Assembly (NCBI GenBank): GCA_905181765.1
Contig: CAJIYW010000004.1
Location: 149,280 to 213,279 of the forward strand
Origin: Flavobacteriales bacterium UBA6772
GTDB lineage: Bacteria > Bacteroidota > Bacteroidia > Flavobacteriales > Flavobacteriaceae
Direction of reading: 5' to 3'
DNA: 64,000 nucleotides
Both the position numbers and the translations under genes were made by a program. This document shows positions 39,712-50,012 of this stretch, one piece after another. The stretch's first letter is position 1, and every line of letters begins with the position of its first letter. Under the pieces are notes generated by a model. That model was given only the letters and a program-made list of their open reading frames with translations, did no database searches and had not been told where the DNA came from.

Positions 39712-40860
39712 TTATAAATTTAAAGCCTGCTCTAAATCTGCTAGTATATCTTCTTCGTCTTCTATACCAACACTCAAACGAATTAATGCATCTGTAATTC
39801 CTATTTTTAAACGCTCTTTTTCTGGTATAGAAGCGTGTGACATTGTTACTGGATGATTCACTAAACTTTCTACACCACCTAAAGACTCTGCCAATGTAAA
39901 AATATTTGTGTTTTTTAAAAATTTAAAAGTTGCTTCTTTACTATCGTCTTTTAAACGAAATGAAACCATACCTCCAAAATCTTTCATTTGCTTTTTAGCA
40001 ACTGCATAACTCGGATGATCTTCTAACCCCGGATAATAAACAGCACCAACTTTAGGATGCTTTTTTAAAAAATTAGCAACCGCTCGTCCGTTTTCACAAT
40101 GACGTTGCATTCTAATATGTAATGTTTTTATACCTCTTAAAGCTAAAAAAGAATCCATTGGGCTCGCAATTGCCCCTGCAGCAAACTGAATAAAATGGAC
40201 TTCTTTGGCTAAGTTTGCATCTTTTACAATTAATGCACCCATTACTAAATCTGAATGACCTCCTAAATATTTTGTTGCAGAATGCATTACAATATCTGCA
40301 CCTAAATCTAAGGGTCTTTGCAAATAGGGTGTTGCAAATGTATTATCTACTGCAATTAAAACAGTATCATTTACCTCTTTTACAGCAGAACAAATTGCTT
40401 TAATATCTGCAATTTTCATTAACGGATTCGTAGGTGTTTCTATCCAAACTAATTTCGTTTTCTCTGTAATTACATTTGTTATATTCGAAACATCATCCAT
40501 ATCTACATATGTAAATTCTAATCCGTATTTCTCAAACAATCTTGTAAACATTCTATACGTTCCGCCATACAAATCATCTCCAGCAATTACCTCGTCTCCT
40601 GGCTTTAGTGTTCTTAAAACACAATCTATAGCAGCCATACCAGATGAAAATGCAAAACCATGTGTTCCGTTTTCTATTGCTGCAAAACTATTTTCTAATG
40701 CAGTTCTTGTTGGGTTTTCTCCTCTTGAATACTCATATTCTTGCGGTTCTCCCGGACTAGAATGCGCATAGGTAGAAGTCATAAAAACAGGCGGCATTAT
40801 AGCACCTGTTGTAGCCTCTGGCTTTTGACCTCCGTGAATGGTTTTGGTATTAAATTTCAT
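39712..40860 (-). CDS. metB: Cystathionine gamma-synthase/gamma-lyase family PLP enzyme
   Basis: 382 residues, full length. Links or cleaves cystathionine in methionine/cysteine metabolism. Diagnostic are FNTKTIHGG, YEYSRGENPTR, the GDDLYGGTYRMF loop, the PLP-binding SATKYLGGHSD (Schiff-base lysine) and the C-terminal LAESLGGVESLVNHP and LIRLSVGIED. Gamma-synthase and gamma-lyase cannot be separated reliably by eye, and the symbol reflects the commonest annotation in this group. Confidence 0.9.
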   Translation of the reverse strand: MKFNTKTIHGGQKPEATTGAIMPPVFMTSTYAHSSPGEPQEYEYSRGENPTRTALENSFAAIENGTHGFAFSSGMAAIDCVLRTLKPGDEVIAGDDLYGGTYRMFTRLFEKYGLEFTYVDMDDVSNITNVITEKTKLVWIETPTNPLMKIADIKAICSAVKEVNDTVLIAVDNTFATPYLQRPLDLGADIVMHSATKYLGGHSDLVMGALIVKDANLAKEVHFIQFAAGAIASPMDSFLALRGIKTLHIRMQRHCENGRAVANFLKKHPKVGAVYYPGLEDHPSYAVAKKQMKDFGGMVSFRLKDDSKEATFKFLKNTNIFTLAESLGGVESLVNHPVTMSHASIPEKERLKIGITDALIRLSVGIEDEEDILADLEQALNL

Positions 40861-41009
40861 TTATTAGACTGTTTTTCATGCTTTAGAAACTCTGCTAAAT
40901 AGAACCTCTTACTCAATTTAAAATAACCACAATTGACAAACAAAGTTCTCTTAAATTAAAGTAAAATATTTTTTTGAGGAACTAATAAAAATAGAAACTA
41001 CAAATAGCT

Positions 41010-41465
41010 TTATAAAAATTTCTTGATAGCTCTTATTATTCCGTAATGTATGCCCTCGTGAAAATTGTTAAAAACAATGGCTGTTTCTATACTATCTAAT
41101 ACCAAACCGGTACTTGTTGGGTATGCGCTAAAATTCTCAAAAATACCGGCTTCAAAATCTTCTTGCAACACATCTGGCAAGCCTGATAATAAATCCTTTA
41201 CCTCTTCAAACTCTTCTTCTGAAAAGTTTTTTGTTGGCACGGTTCCTTTTTTATATGAGGCAATTAATTCATCTGGACACAAACAATCTAAATTTGATAA
41301 CTTATAGTGCAATAATTGCTGTGTTACTACTAAATGAGCTACATTCCAGGCAATATTATTTTTAAAACCTGTTGGAATTGCATGGATTTGGTCTAAAGTT
41401 AAATCCTCCAATTCTTTTATTACTAAATCTCTAGATATTCTTAAAACATCGAATTGTGTATTCAT
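41010..41465 (-). CDS. DinB family protein
   Basis: 151 residues of four-helix DinB/YfiT fold. The three metal-binding histidines are in NVAHLVV (about residue 43) and FHEGIHYG near the C-terminus. Members are metal-dependent enzymes, often thiol (bacillithiol) transferases or hydrolases, but the function here is unknown. It is divergently transcribed from the ArsC-like gene with two -7 elements only about 7 bases apart. Confidence 0.85.
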   Translation of the reverse strand: MNTQFDVLRISRDLVIKELEDLTLDQIHAIPTGFKNNIAWNVAHLVVTQQLLHYKLSNLDCLCPDELIASYKKGTVPTKNFSEEEFEEVKDLLSGLPDVLQEDFEAGIFENFSAYPTSTGLVLDSIETAIVFNNFHEGIHYGIIRAIKKFL

Positions 41466-41475
41466 TTTTATGATT

Positions 41476-41497
41476 ATTTTTGATGAAACAAATATAA
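41476..41497. promoter_or_regulatory. Overlapping divergent promoters, DinB and ArsC-like genes
   Basis: TATTTTTG (plus strand, 41476-41483) and TATATTTG (minus strand, 41490-41497) both match TAnnTTTG. Each promoter's start region lies in the other's, so simultaneous use would interfere. Confidence 0.5.
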
Positions 41498-41506
41498 TTG
41501 ATTCAA

Positions 41507-41854
41507 ATGAAAAAAGTCTATTTTTTACAAACTTGTGATACTTGTAAGCGCATTTTAAAGGAAGTAAATACTGATGGTTTTGAACTACAAGAGATAAAAT
41601 CGAATCCTATAAATGCAACACAATTAGCAGAAATGTATGCGCTTTCTGGTAGTTATGAAAACCTCTTTAACAAACGTGCACGACTCTGCAAGTCTCTAGA
41701 TCTAAAAAGTAAAACTATTTCTGAAACAAATTATAAACAATATCTATTAGACGAATATACTTTTTTGAAACGTCCTGTTTTTATTGTTGATAATGAAATT
41801 TTTATAGGAAATAATAAGAGTGTTGTGGCGGCGTTAAAAGTAAAACTAAGTTAA
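41507..41854 (+). CDS. ArsC/Spx-family thioredoxin-fold protein
   Basis: 115 residues from the ATG at 41507. The N-terminal FLQTCDTCKRIL has the CxxC seen in the YffB/Spx/ArsC family, and RPVFIVDNEIFIGNN is the typical cis-proline segment. It may be an arsenate-reductase-like enzyme or an Spx-type redox regulator. No arsenic-resistance genes are nearby, so arsenate reduction is unlikely to be its main role. An ATG 9 bases upstream is a less likely start. Confidence 0.85.
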   Translation: MKKVYFLQTCDTCKRILKEVNTDGFELQEIKSNPINATQLAEMYALSGSYENLFNKRARLCKSLDLKSKTISETNYKQYLLDEYTFLKRPVFIVDNEIFIGNNKSVVAALKVKLS

Positions 41855-42853
41855 TTTTTTTCTAGCCAAGTGTGGGTTCTTAGTTCTGCATTTTCTCGAA
41901 CGTCTTGCCAAAAAAGATTGATATCTCCAACATGATAATTTTTAATAAAAGACATGAATAAACGCATTGGAAATCTAGGATTTGTACTCCAAACCAAACC
42001 ATCTGTAATTTCTACTTTTAAGGCTCTTTTGTATATTTTTTTATTTGAATACAAAAAACCTTTGTGTTGATATAACTCTGTAGTTTTTGCAGTATCCCAA
42101 GTAACAGGATTGGAGGTTATACTGCCTTTAAATATATCTTTTTTCTTTGGATAACTCCCTTTTTTAAAAGTATTCCAACCCAAAACACCGCCTATTTCAT
42201 TTGGTCTTATCATTGGTTTTATCGTTTTAAATAAATTAGGCTTCATCACAGTGCCTACAACATAAGCTGCAATTAACTTTTGCTGTAAAGGCTTATCATC
42301 AAAAAAGTCCCGTAATAAAAATTTAGTATGCGTAGAGCCTTGACTATGGCTTGCAATAATAATTGGTCTTCCATTATTATACTTTTTTAGGTATACTTCA
42401 AAGGCTTTTTTAACATCCGAATACGCAAGTAGTAACGCTTTTTTTCCTCCTTTTTCTAACATACTGTATGATCTTAAATGTGCCTGCCTATAATAAGGTA
42501 CATACAATTTACCCGAAGTTATAAAAGCTGAAGCTTGAAATAAAACTGCTTTATTTAAAACTTTATATTGCTGTTCTAAATCTGCTATTGGCGTCATTCC
42601 AACGCAAATCTTCTTTAGAAGTATTTAATGTTGGATACACATAAAAAACATCTGCTTTTAAAGAGTCTATTGACTTAGTTTCAAATTCTTTTAAGTCTAC
42701 TGAATAAGTAGATGGTAAGACTGCCCAATTTTCTTCACTTAAGTAGTTTGGAGCTTCAGGCACCTCTTTATTTTGGAATTCTTGCACTTTAATTACAGCC
42801 TTGCAACTAAATAAAAACGCTAAAACTATAAAACAACCTATTTTTTTTATCAT
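41851..42853 (-). CDS. DUF3089 alpha/beta-hydrolase-like lipoprotein (one frameshift)
   Basis: About 333 residues when corrected. The ATG at 42853 starts a lipoprotein signal (MIKKIGCFIVLAFLFSCK, lipobox Cys about 17). The domain has DVFYVYPTL, then FQASAF, YYRQAHLRSY, ALLLAYSDVKKAF and the serine-hydrolase elbow ASHSQGS. An extra base near 42588-42594 breaks the frame between DLRWND and PIADLEQ. DUF3089 proteins are predicted serine hydrolases of unknown substrate. The start overlaps the preceding glycosyltransferase stop as ATGA. Confidence 0.85.
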
Positions 42854-43846
42854 GTTAAATAAATATCGATTAGACGTTCTGCTTCTTTTTTTGCACTCCA
42901 ATTTTCTAAAATTTCTTGTCTTGCTTGGATTCCTAAAAGTGGTGCTCTATTGTGTATAGACTTTTCTAGTAGCATTGCTAGTGCGTCACTATTTCCTGCT
43001 TCAAATAGATAACCATTTTCACCATGCGTAATTAATGAAGAGTGCACCCCTACATTTTTTGTCGCAATTACAGCACAACCACAAGACATAGCTTCTGCTG
43101 TTACTAAAGAGAAGCCTTCGGAATAACTTGGTACTACCGCAATTTTAGAGGCTTGGTAAAAAGAAATAATATCTAGAGTTTCATCTCTAAAAAAAACTTG
43201 ATTTTCTATAAAATGATTTTTAGCAATTGCTTTTAACTCTGTTAGAAAATTAGGCTTATCTACTTTACCCACAATTACCAATGCCCAATTTTGGTGTTCT
43301 CTTAAAACTTTTGCAGCATTTAACAGATTAAGGTGTCCTTTTGCTTTGCGAACTCTTCCAGCGCACAAAATAATATTTTCTTGAGGGATGTTTTTTAATT
43401 GAATATTTTCTTTTGGCTTAAATAGCTCAACATTTACTCCATGCCCAACAATTGTATTTTCAATTCCTAGTTTTTCACTCATACTTTTAACAAGAGTAAT
43501 CACCTTATCAGATTTTTTTAGCAATTTCATAGTTAAACCAGATGGAATAGTTTCTGCATGCCGAGTTGCAATCAACTTAAATTTTGCTCCTAAAAACCGA
43601 AAAAAAAGCATGCGCATAATCTCGTTATTACGATGACAATGTACCACAACTTCTCTATCAGAAAATAATAAATTTTTTAAATTTTTTATAGAAATATGTT
43701 TCCCTTTTGCGCCATAACCAAATAGATACGTTTCAAATTTAGTCATCAAAAAAAGGCAAAACATTTTCTATACTTCGGGTAACCCCTGTTCTGCGTTTGT
43801 GAAAATGAGTATGAATTAAGATAGGTTTCAATGGCAATATTTTTAT
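42850..43846 (-). CDS. Glycosyltransferase family 4 (one frameshift, no ATG)
   Basis: GT-B fold retaining glycosyltransferase. The donor-binding half has ILCAGRVRKAKGHLNLL, VVPSYSEGFSLVTAEAMSCG with the EX7E pair, and NGYLFEAGN. An extra base near 43743 detaches the N-terminus; the restored start reads KPILIHTHFHKRRTGVTRSI, which is the acceptor-side motif of the family. No ATG is found there: the only position overlapping the upstream stop is ATA at 43846, in an ATAA where ATGA would be expected. It probably acts in polysaccharide or lipopolysaccharide assembly. Confidence 0.85.
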
Positions 43847-44691
43847 GCGAATCTTTTTTCTATAATTGTTATTAGACGATTTTCTAACTCTTCTTTTTCA
43901 GACCAATTATAATCTGGCTTTACCATTTTAGTGATAAATTTTTTCGCTTCTTTTTCTGTTTTAAAGGTATTTAACTGAGATATTACCCTATTAAAGTCTT
44001 CTTGGCTACCTTCAAACAAATTCTTAACAAATACAATTCTATCGTTTAAACCAATCTGAATATTGGTCTGTAATTTATCATTTAAAGATGAAGGTTTTAA
44101 AGGCTCAAATAAATCAGCAATTATATCTACAGGAATAGTATCGTCTAACTCTTCCTCTAAGGTTAAATCTTTAAGCTCTTGAATATCTTCTGAAGGGTCT
44201 TCAATTTTTTCTATTTCTGCATCTCCAAAAATTAAACTTTCTAAATCATTAAAAGGTTGCTCTGTTTCAGATACTTCCTTAACTTCCAGAAATTCTTTTA
44301 TTTCATCTATACTTTGATCTGCAATTTCTTCAAGATCTTTTTCTTCTTTAGGAAAACTATCTTCAATGTCTATATTGGTTTTTTCCTTTTCAACATCTAA
44401 AAGAACTTCTTTAAAATCTTCTTCAATCACTTCTACCTTGTTAGCCTCATCTACCTCCTTAGAAATTTGGTCTTTAACTTTGTAAGCCTCTTCAACCTTT
44501 AAAATAAGCTCTTCTTTTTTCACCTGTATCCCTGGCGTTGTATTCACATACTCTTCAACAAATGCTAGAACAGATAATTTTTCATAAATTTCGTATGCCT
44601 TTTGTTTCAATAAGAAGACATTCTCTTTATTTTTCATCTGTAAAATGCTGTGCGCTAAACTAATTAAATCGCTTTCAAGTTTTTTGTGCAT
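43843..44691 (-). CDS. Acidic hypothetical protein, conserved-looking
   Basis: 282 residues, no family I recognise. The N-terminal ~70 residues are predicted helical (LISLAHSILQMKNKENVFLLK). The middle (~75-200) is strongly acidic and repetitive in E/D/I, and looks disordered. The C-terminal ~80 residues (from LNDKLQTNIQIGLNDRIVFVKNLF) are a compact helical domain ending EKRFA. No signal peptide or TM segment, so it is cytoplasmic. It is first in an operon with the GT4 enzyme and the DUF3089 lipoprotein. Confidence 0.8.
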   Translation of the reverse strand: MHKKLESDLISLAHSILQMKNKENVFLLKQKAYEIYEKLSVLAFVEEYVNTTPGIQVKKEELILKVEEAYKVKDQISKEVDEANKVEVIEEDFKEVLLDVEKEKTNIDIEDSFPKEEKDLEEIADQSIDEIKEFLEVKEVSETEQPFNDLESLIFGDAEIEKIEDPSEDIQELKDLTLEEELDDTIPVDIIADLFEPLKPSSLNDKLQTNIQIGLNDRIVFVKNLFEGSQEDFNRVISQLNTFKTEKEAKKFITKMVKPDYNWSEKEELENRLITIIEKRFA

Positions 44692-44707
44692 AAGTTGTAA
44701 GTTGAGG

Positions 44708-44739
44708 TTGTTTTTTATTCGTAAATTTTAATAAATTTG
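44708..44739 (+). promoter_or_regulatory. Candidate tdk promoter
   Basis: TTG (44708-44710) and TAAATTTG (44732-44739) with a 21-base spacer fit the Bacteroidota -33/-7 pattern. The tdk ATG is 52 bases downstream. Confidence 0.45.
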
Positions 44740-44791
44740 TTAATTACCAAAGTAAAGCAAAATTTAAATCTCTAAAGCCTAAAATTACAAA

Positions 44792-45427
44792 ATGTTTCTT
44801 GAAAATACAGTAAATCATACAGAACAATTTGGTTGGATCGAAGTAATCTGTGGCTCCATGTTTTCTGGCAAGACAGAAGAATTAATAAGACGCCTAAAAC
44901 GCGCACAATTTGCAAAGCAAAGTGTAGAGATTTTTAAACCTTCTCTAGACACGCGTTATGATAATGATGAAGTTGTATCTCATAATGACAACAGAATTCG
45001 TTCTACACCTGTGCCGGTGTCTTCTAATATTTTGTTATTAGCTAATGATGTAGATGTTGTTGGTATTGATGAAGCACAGTTTTTTGATGATGAAATTGTA
45101 GCGGTTTGCAACGACTTGGCAAATAGAGGTGTTCGAGTAATAGTAGCAGGTTTAGATATGGATTTTAAAGGAAATCCTTTTGGACCAATGCCTGCACTTA
45201 TGGCCACTGCAGAGTATGTTACAAAAGTGCATGCAGTTTGCACCCACACTGGGAACTTAGCACACTATAGTTTTAGAAAAGCACAAAATGATAACATTGT
45301 AATGCTAGGTGAAATAGAAGAATATGAGCCTTTAAGCAGAGCTGCATATTATAAAGCTTTGCAGAAACAAAAAGCAGACAATTTTTCTACTGAACAAGCT
45401 AAATCTAATGAAAATAAAACTGAATAA
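44792..45427 (+). CDS. tdk: Thymidine kinase, type II
   Basis: 211 residues. Phosphorylates thymidine for salvage. The P-loop is [14 protein letters not shown], the DEAQFFDD catalytic segment follows, and the lasso region has [17 protein letters not shown]. In many bacterial thymidine kinases this region has CxxC zinc ligands; here the second cysteine is replaced (CTHT), so zinc binding may be altered or lost. It is the first gene before alr, with a 14-base gap. Confidence 0.95.
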   Translation: MFLENTVNHTEQFGWIEVICGSMFSGKTEELIRRLKRAQFAKQSVEIFKPSLDTRYDNDEVVSHNDNRIRSTPVPVSSNILLLANDVDVVGIDEAQFFDDEIVAVCNDLANRGVRVIVAGLDMDFKGNPFGPMPALMATAEYVTKVHAVCTHTGNLAHYSFRKAQNDNIVMLGEIEEYEPLSRAAYYKALQKQKADNFSTEQAKSNENKTE

Positions 45428-45441
45428 CAATTTGCATAACA

Positions 45442-46541
45442 ATGAATAATCATGTTACTGTTTTAGAGATTGATGGAAGTGCATTAGTGCATAATCTAAA
45501 TTATTTTAAACAAAAACTGCAGCCAGAAACAAAAATTCTAGCGGTTGTAAAAGCGTTTGGTTATGGAAGTGATGGCGTACAAGTTGCAAAGTTTTTAGAA
45601 GACAAAGTCGCTTACTTTGCTGTTGCTTATGCGCATGAAGGCATTGCTTTGCGTGAAGCAGGCATTCAAACTCCTATTTTAGTTTTGCACCCACACCTGC
45701 AAAATTTACAAGCTATTGTAGATTATAGATTAGAACCTGCCTTATATAATTTTAATATTTTTTCTGCTTTTTTAAAACTTGCTATCAATGCTCATTAATA
45801 AATTACCCTGTGCATCTAAAATTTAATACAGGTTTAAATAGATTGGGTTTTTGGCATACAGATATTCCCAAAATTTTAACCAATATAAAAGAAACAAATA
45901 ATATAAAAGTACAATCTCTTTTCTCTCATTTAGCAGCTAGTGAAGATTTAAATGAAAATAATTTCAACAACAATCAAATTAATAATTTCACAGCCATTGT
46001 GCAGCACTTCTATAAGCATTTAGGATATGAACCAATATTACATATTTTAAATACTTCTGGTGTTATAAATTACCCAAAAGCACAATTTGATATGGTAAGA
46101 ATTGGTATTGGTTTATATGGCTTTGGAAATGATGACAATGAAACCGCACAATTAAAAAACACTCATAATTTAAAATCTATTATTTCTCAAATTCATAAAA
46201 TTGAACCAGGAGATACTGTGGGCTATAACAGAGCATTTATAGCTAAAAAGGCTACAAAAACCGCAACAATTCCAGTTGGGCATGCAGATGGTTTGTCAAG
46301 AAAATTAGGAAATAAAAAAGGTTTTGTACTTATAAACAATCAGAAAGCTGAAATTGTTGGTAATGTCTGCATGGATATGATTATGGTAAACGTAACCAAG
46401 ATTAATTGCAAAGAAGGTGACGAAGTAACCCTCTTTAATAGCCAAAAAATGATACAAAATATATCTGATATCTCAGAAACTATTGTTTATGAGACCTTAA
46501 CAGCTATTTCTCCGCGTGTAAAAAAAATATTAAAAAAATAA
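45442..46541 (+). CDS. alr: Alanine racemase (one frameshift)
   Basis: Interconverts L- and D-alanine for peptidoglycan. The PLP lysine is in AVVKAFGYGSDG; the partner tyrosine is in VGYNRAF; GHADGLSR and VCMDMIMVNV are also typical. A single base is missing near 45796-45803. Restoring it joins LAINAH to INYPVHLKFNTGLNRLGF, which is the family sequence. About 366 residues when corrected, the normal length. It is a stand-alone enzyme, not fused to MurF as in many Bacteroidota. Confidence 0.93.
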
Positions 46542-46626
46542 TTTTTATTCTATTTAAACAAGCCTAGAAAAAGAAAAAAATATTCTCAAAAAATCGAGAC
46601 AAAAAATTACTTGTTGTAGCGAATAT

Positions 46627-47400
46627 TTACCTCAAAAAACCAGAAACTTCCCTATAAAATTGTATCGGGTTTTCTGCATGTAACCAATGGCCAGCATTTT
46701 TAATTTCAATTATTTTAGAATTGGTAAAATGTGCTGAGATTATTGCTTCTTCTTTCTCAGTAATGTACTCTGAATACTCACCTTTTAAAAATAAAGTGGC
46801 CTTTTCATAAATAGTAAAAGGTGGCAAGGCCTCTCCTATTTCTGAATTATTTTCTGTGAGTGCTTCTAAATTAAAACGAAAAGCTAATTGTCCTTTTTCT
46901 TTCCAGTAAACATTTTTCAACAAAAACTGACGCACCCCTAATTCTGGAATTAAATCAGTTAATTTCTTATCTACTTTACCCCTAGAATTATCTACTGAAA
47001 AATCTATAGAATTTAAACCGGCTAAAATTGCGTTATGATGCGGTTGGTATTCTCTTGGAGAAATGTCTACAATAATTAATTTCTCAACCAATTCCGGATA
47101 CATTACTGCAAACAACATTGCTGTTTTACCCCCCATAGAATGCCCAATTATATATACGCATTCTAATTGATGGTATTTAATATAATTAAACAAATCCTCC
47201 ACTAAAACGGCATAATCAAAAGTATCTTCATGAAAACTACGTCCATGATTTCTTTGATCTATTAAATGAACTTCATACTCTTCAGAGAATTGGTTTCCTA
47301 ATGTTTTCCAATTATCCGACATTCCGAAATAACCATGCAAGATTAATAACGAAATTCCTTCACCTTTTATAGTGGAATGTAATATTGGGTTTTTAGACAT
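46627..47400 (-). CDS. Alpha/beta hydrolase, YbfF-like esterase
   Basis: 257 residues from the ATG at 47400; an ATG 57 bases upstream adds non-homologous residues. The oxyanion region is LHGYFGMSDNW, then DQRNHGRS; the nucleophile elbow is GHSMGGKTAM and the catalytic histidine is in NAGHWLHAE. This matches the YbfF esterase group. It follows pdxJ by about 120 bases. The substrate is unknown. Confidence 0.88.
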   Translation of the reverse strand: MSKNPILHSTIKGEGISLLILHGYFGMSDNWKTLGNQFSEEYEVHLIDQRNHGRSFHEDTFDYAVLVEDLFNYIKYHQLECVYIIGHSMGGKTAMLFAVMYPELVEKLIIVDISPREYQPHHNAILAGLNSIDFSVDNSRGKVDKKLTDLIPELGVRQFLLKNVYWKEKGQLAFRFNLEALTENNSEIGEALPPFTIYEKATLFLKGEYSEYITEKEEAIISAHFTNSKIIEIKNAGHWLHAENPIQFYREVSGFLR

Positions 47401-47521
47401 TTTTTTACTATTATTATAGATCCTTGTTAAATAGAAGTTTTCAAAAAAACGTAGCATTATAACACTGTTTCCTATACTTACTGCTAGCTAAAACTTTATA
47501 ATCCTCAGTGATAAGCGAAAC

Positions 47522-48235
47522 CTACTTCAATCGATGCAAATACATATTTACCACATTTTCTAAACCTAAATACAAACTTTCTGCAATTAGGGCATGGCCA
47601 ATTGAAACTTCCGCTAAATTAGGAATGTTCTGTTTAAAAAATTTAATATTTTCTAGGCTTAAGTCATGTCCTGCATTAATACCTAAGCCCAATTTGTTTG
47701 CTAAAACTGCAGCCTCTGTATATGGTTTTATAGCCTCTTTATTTCCTAAATGAAACTGAGATGCAAATTCTTCTGTATATAATTCTATTCTGTCTGCACC
47801 TGTTTCTGCTGCAGCCTCAATCAGTTTAAAATCTGTATCTATAAAAATAGAAGTTCTAATTCCGTTTTGTTTAAATTCTTGAATTACTTCCTTTAAAAAA
47901 GATTGATGTTTTACAGTATCCCAGCCAGCATTGGAAGTAATTGCATGAATAGAATCTGGTACTAAAGTAACTTGTGTAGGTTTCGTTTCTATAACTAAAT
48001 CTATAAAAGACTTAATTGGGTTTCCTTCAATATTAAATTCTGTCTTTACAACAGCTACTAAATCTCTAGCGTCTTGGTATTTAATATGTCTTTCATCTGG
48101 TCTTGGATGAATAGTAATTCCTTGGCCACCAAAACTCTCTATATCTGCAGCAACTTTTAGTAAATTTGGCACATCACCCCCACGAGAGTTTCGTAAAGTT
48201 GCTATTTTATTAATATTTACGCTTAACTTTGTCAT
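47522..48235 (-). CDS. pdxJ: Pyridoxine 5'-phosphate synthase
   Basis: 237 residues, full length. Forms pyridoxine 5'-phosphate from 1-deoxyxylulose 5-phosphate and 3-amino-1-hydroxyacetone phosphate. Typical segments are LSVNINKIATLRNSRGGD, GITIHPRPDERHI, TLVPDS, RIELYTE, GINAGHDLSLEN and EVSIGHALI. A TATCTTTG -7 element is on the minus strand at 48253-48260. Confidence 0.96.
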   Translation of the reverse strand: MTKLSVNINKIATLRNSRGGDVPNLLKVAADIESFGGQGITIHPRPDERHIKYQDARDLVAVVKTEFNIEGNPIKSFIDLVIETKPTQVTLVPDSIHAITSNAGWDTVKHQSFLKEVIQEFKQNGIRTSIFIDTDFKLIEAAAETGADRIELYTEEFASQFHLGNKEAIKPYTEAAVLANKLGLGINAGHDLSLENIKFFKQNIPNLAEVSIGHALIAESLYLGLENVVNMYLHRLK

Positions 48236-48295
48236 TGTCTAAAATTAGAGTACAAAGATAAATTATTAAATCATTTTATCCTATATTCGTAGAGC

Positions 48296-48956
48296 ATGAA
48301 TATTACAGATTACATACTAAATGAAATAAAACCATTGCATTTAAAAGGCAGTGTAAAAACAGCTAAAAAAATGTTTAATAATTTTCCTATTACACATTTT
48401 TGTATGGTAGAAAACGACATGCTTTTAGGTTGTTTTGCGCAAGAAGATATTCAAACTATAGAAAATAATGATGCGTCCTTAGCTGCATATAAGCACTTGT
48501 TAAATTCTTTTTTTACAGATGAAAATGCAACTGTCTTAGAACTTTTAAAAATTTTCGCAGATAATGATACTAACTATTATACCCGTTTTAAATAAAGAAA
48601 AAAAATACCTTGGTTATTACGATTTGTGTGATGTTTTAGACGTTTTTTCTACGAGTCCGTTTATAGCTGAAAATAGCGAAACAGTAATCATAGAAAAACT
48701 AGAGAATGATTTTTCTATGGCTGAAGTATCTCAAATTATAGAATCTAATGGTGGTAAACTATTAGGGATGTATATTTCAGAAAAAAAACGAAATTTGGTT
48801 CAAATTACACTTAAAATAAGTTCAGAAGATATTCATGAAATTATGCATGCTTGCAGAAGGTATGATTATAAGATAATTTCTACACATGAAAATGATGTGT
48901 ATTTAGAAGATTTAAAGAATAGATCTGATTATTTGCAAAAATATTTAGAAATGTAA
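48296..48956 (+). CDS. CBS-domain protein (one frameshift)
   Basis: About 219 residues. An N-terminal pair of CBS-like repeats (PITHFCMVENDMLLGCFAQEDI; PVLNKEKKYLGYYDLCDVLD) and a C-terminal ~80-residue ACT-like segment (NLVQITLKISSEDIHEIMHAC). An extra T at 48575 breaks the frame within ADNDTN/IIPVLN. Such proteins bind adenine nucleotides; this one lies directly before nadK, which could mean a nucleotide-sensing role (inference). Confidence 0.82.
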
Positions 48957-49004
48957 CTAGATCAATTGGTTTATGAGCATTTATTTAAAAAAAATGAATT
49001 AACA

Positions 49005-49906
49005 ATGAAAAAAGTAGCAGTTTATGGACAATCTTATTCGATTTCAGCCGAAAAAGAAATTCAAATTCTTTTAGAGATTTTAGAAGAAAATAATATTGTT
49101 TGTTTCATCGAAAGTAAATTTTATGACTTATTAGTCGAAGGAGATATTCTAAACAAAAAATATCCAACGTTCTTCTCATTTTAATGATTTAAATAACTCT
49201 TTTGATTTAATGTTTACATTAGGCGGAGATGGCACAATTCTGAGAGCTGTTACTTATATAAGAGATTTAGGGATTCCAATGTTGGGCATAAATACAGGTA
49301 GGTTAGGTTTTCTAGCAACTATAAATAAAAAGACCATAAAAGAAAGTGTAACCCTTATTTTAAATGGAGCATATTCTTTGCAAGAAAGAACACTTTTATC
49401 TGTAAAAACTTCACCAGTAACAGAAAAGTTTTCTGAAATTAATTTTGCTCTAAACGAAGTAACAATTGCAAGAAAGAACACCACCTCTATGATTGGTGTA
49501 ACCACCAATCTAAACCATGAATATTTAACAAATTACTGGGCAGATGGTTTAATAATTGCTACCCCAACCGGTTCTACTGGTTATTCTCTCAGCTGCAATG
49601 GTCCAGTAGTTTCTCCAGATTCTAAAAACTTAGTTATAACGCCAATTGCCCCGCACAATTTAACCGCCAGATCTATGGTTATTTCAGATGAAACTTCTAT
49701 TCAGATTAGAAGTAGATTCTAGAGAAAAAGAATTTTTAATTTCATTAGACTCTAGAATCGCTTCTGTTGCAAAAAATACTAAAGTTTTTATAGAGAAGGC
49801 ACCTTTTACCATCAAGAGTATTATACCTAATAATCAGTCTTTTTTACAAACATTACGCAGCAAGTTGCTTTGGGGAGAAGATACTAGAAATGAAACCAAC
49901 CTTTAA
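49005..49906 (+). CDS. nadK: NAD kinase (two frameshifts)
   Basis: Phosphorylates NAD to NADP. About 300 residues when corrected, from the ATG at 49005 (MKKVAVYGQSYS). The catalytic GGDGTILRA and the NAD-binding ATPTGSTGYSLS motifs are intact. Extra bases near 49168-49175 and at 49710-49711 split it; after correction the linkers read FNDLNNSFDLMFTLGGDG and IQIRVDSREKEFLIS. It begins 48 bases after the CBS gene and opens the envelope cluster. Confidence 0.93.
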
Positions 49907-50012
49907 GCACTTCCAAACAATAAAAAAGCAAAAAACTTGTTATTCAAAAAAGACTGGGTATTAACTTTATAAAGCAAATTGTAATTCTTATATTTGCTCG
50001 CTATTTTCTATA

